A stretch of 5,659 bases of DNA from Gammaproteobacteria bacterium (GTDB lineage Bacteria; Pseudomonadota; Gammaproteobacteria; SMWH01), in assembly GCA_004357005.1 (NCBI GenBank), contig SMWH01000174.1:1-5659 (forward strand), written 5' to 3'. Shown in pieces: positions 4,501 to 5,659 of this stretch (its first letter is position 1; each line of letters starts with the position of its first letter). The position numbers were made by a program, and so were the translations under genes. The notes under the pieces are model-generated. The model was not told the DNA's origin, searched no databases, and was given only the letters and a program-made list of their open reading frames with translations.

Positions 4501-5262
4501 GTGGTCACTGAATCCCCGGGACGGGTGCTGATCATTCTGGCCGTTGCCGCCATCGCGGTTGCGGGCGTCATGTTGCTTGTTGAGCCTGTTCCCCAATGGC
4601 CGGGCTACCATGATTTCGCCGACGCGCGCGGGCTGGCGGGGATTCCGCATGCCGCCAACGTGCTTTCCAACGTGGTTTTCCTCGTCGTCGGGGTGTGGGG
4701 TCTGGTGTTCGTGCTCACTCGCGAGGGCCGCAGAGCAACGGGTGCATTGTTGCCGAATTACCTGGCTTTTTTCGCGGGCGTTGCGCTGACCGCACTGGGC
4801 TCCGGGTACTATCACTGGGCGCCGGATAACGTGACGCTGGTCTGGGATCGCTTACCCATGTCGATCGGGTTCATGGCGTTGCTGAGCATCATCGGCGGAG
4901 AGTTGATCAGTGTCCGGGCCGCGCGCATTCTGCTCATGCCCTTGCTTGCGCTGGGGGCAGCCAGTGTGGCCTGGTGGGCGCTGACCGAACAGGCGGGCGC
5001 CGGGGATCTGCGCCCTTACGCGCTCGTGCAGTTCCTGTCACCGGTGCTGATCCTGCTCATGGTGTTCATGTATGACCGCTCCAGGGATCTGTTCCTCGCG
5101 CTGGTTGCCATGGGTACGCTGTATGCCCTGGCGAAAATTTTTGAGTTCTATGATCCGGAGATTCTGAGGGTGTTCGGTCTGGCCAGTGGTCACACCCTGA
5201 AGCATCTCTTTGCAGGCACCGCCACTGCCGGCATGCTGGTGCTGTTGTATCGTCGGGAATGA
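4501..5262 (+). CDS. CREST-superfamily membrane hydrolase, alkaline ceramidase-like
   Basis: 253 residues, polytopic with about seven membrane segments, the first at roughly 8-26. The active-site pattern of alkaline ceramidases is complete: S101 and H105 (SGYYH), D116 (VWDRLP), H231 and H235 (GHTLKH). The spacings, Ser-3-His, His to Asp 11 residues, and His-3-His, equal those I recall for human ACER3 (S77, H81, D92, H217, H221). The three histidines should hold zinc. NVLSN (53-57) is a further conserved segment in the first part. The predicted reaction is hydrolysis of an amide bond in a membrane lipid, ceramide-like or another N-acyl lipid; the true bacterial substrate is not known. I chose GTG 4501 because a TGA at 4441 closes the frame and the next ATG (4570) would cut through the first membrane helix. 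The stop overlaps the TfoX-domain gene by four bases. Confidence 0.88.
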   Translation: MVTESPGRVLIILAVAAIAVAGVMLLVEPVPQWPGYHDFADARGLAGIPHAANVLSNVVFLVVGVWGLVFVLTREGRRATGALLPNYLAFFAGVALTALGSGYYHWAPDNVTLVWDRLPMSIGFMALLSIIGGELISVRAARILLMPLLALGAASVAWWALTEQAGAGDLRPYALVQFLSPVLILLMVFMYDRSRDLFLALVAMGTLYALAKIFEFYDPEILRVFGLASGHTLKHLFAGTATAGMLVLLYRRE

Positions 5263-5600
5263 CGAACGCGCGCGCCAGCGAGTTCCTGGACTATCTTCTG
5301 GATCAACTGGGTCCGGTGGAGGGTCTGCGCTGGCGTTTCATGTTCGGCGGAGTGGGGTTGTTCCGGGACGAGGTCATGTTCGGCATCGTGGTGGATGACG
5401 CCCTGTATCTGAAAACCGATGAAATGAACCGGGCCGCGTTCGAGGCGCAAGGCCTGGCGCCGTTTTGTTACCTGCGCGAGGGCAGGGAAATCGCGCTGTC
5501 CTACTACCAGGCGCCCGCGGAAGCGCTGGAAGACCCTGAGGAACTGCAGGCCTGGGTGCGCCAGGCCTGCGATGCCGCGCTGAGATCACGAAAAGACTAG
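5259..5600 (+). CDS. TfoX N-terminal domain protein
   Basis: 113 residues, cytosolic. The stretch MFGGVGLFRDEVMFG (28-42) followed by VVDDALYLKTDE is the signature of the TfoX N-terminal domain. The TfoX C-terminal domain is absent. Full-length TfoX (Sxy) promotes competence gene expression with CRP in gammaproteobacteria, but stand-alone N-domain proteins are common and of unknown function, so no competence role should be assumed. The start codon ATG (5259-5261) overlaps the ceramidase stop in an ATGA, which indicates coupled translation. It is the last gene of the operon. Its stop TAG (5598-5600) shares a CTAG with the stop of a converging gene. Confidence 0.92.
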   Translation: MTNARASEFLDYLLDQLGPVEGLRWRFMFGGVGLFRDEVMFGIVVDDALYLKTDEMNRAAFEAQGLAPFCYLREGREIALSYYQAPAEALEDPEELQAWVRQACDAALRSRKD

Positions 5601-5659
5601 CGTTCGATAATGATCACCGGGTCCAGCGACGGCCGCTGGGAGCCTGGCGTCGTGTCATA
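5597..5659 (-). CDS. C-terminal end of a converging gene, unknown product
   Basis: Read on the minus strand, the frame is open from the right edge for 20 codons and encodes YDTTPGSQRPSLDPVIIIER, then TAG (5599-5597). The other two minus-strand frames contain stops in this stretch (TGA near the edge, TGA later). The tail looks protein-like, with a hydrophobic VIII before a charged end, but it is too short to assign to a family. Most of the gene is outside the window. Confidence 0.45.
   Translation of the reverse strand, partial: YDTTPGSQRPSLDPVIIIER

Overview
The window looks like chromosome from a GC-rich proteobacterium, most likely a gammaproteobacterium. The grounds are the roughly 60% GC content, a small single-RRM protein, a TfoX N-domain protein, a DUF1579 protein and classic GC-hairpin/T-tract terminators. 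This placement rests on protein families and composition, not on a sequence match. No phage, transposase, CRISPR, tRNA or rRNA signal was seen. All complete genes are on the + strand.

Region 1 (1-1035) is the 3' part of a metal-dependent amidohydrolase gene entering from the left. It starts within or just before the HxH metal motif. Region 2 (1036-1345) is a 310-base non-coding stretch. It holds a strong terminator-like hairpin with seven T, a possible sigma70 promoter with an inverted repeat over its -10, and a structured leader. The leader ends in a second hairpin plus T5 directly before the start of a 90-residue RRM RNA-binding protein (1346-1618). Region 3 (1619-1826) contains a stack of hairpins: two tandem copies of a terminator unit, a third that is partly an inverted copy, then three more hairpins.

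Region 4 (1827-5600) is a probable operon of six genes with gaps of 15, 32, 6 and 68 bases and a final 4-base overlap. In order these are a tail-anchored coiled-coil protein, a class I SAM methyltransferase, a CPBP intramembrane protease, a DUF1579 protein, a CREST/alkaline-ceramidase-like membrane hydrolase and a TfoX N-domain protein. A promoter-like element ends so close to the first ATG that the first mRNA may be leaderless. Three of the six products are membrane proteins and one resembles a lipid amidase, so a role in membrane or lipid remodelling is a reasonable hypothesis, but it is unproven. At the right edge the C-terminus of a converging minus-strand gene appears, and its stop codon shares a CTAG with the stop of the TfoX gene.

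The most interesting items are the structured leader of the RRM gene, the duplicated terminator array, the possibly leaderless SNARE-like tail-anchored protein, and the lipid-hydrolase operon with an unusual methyltransferase.
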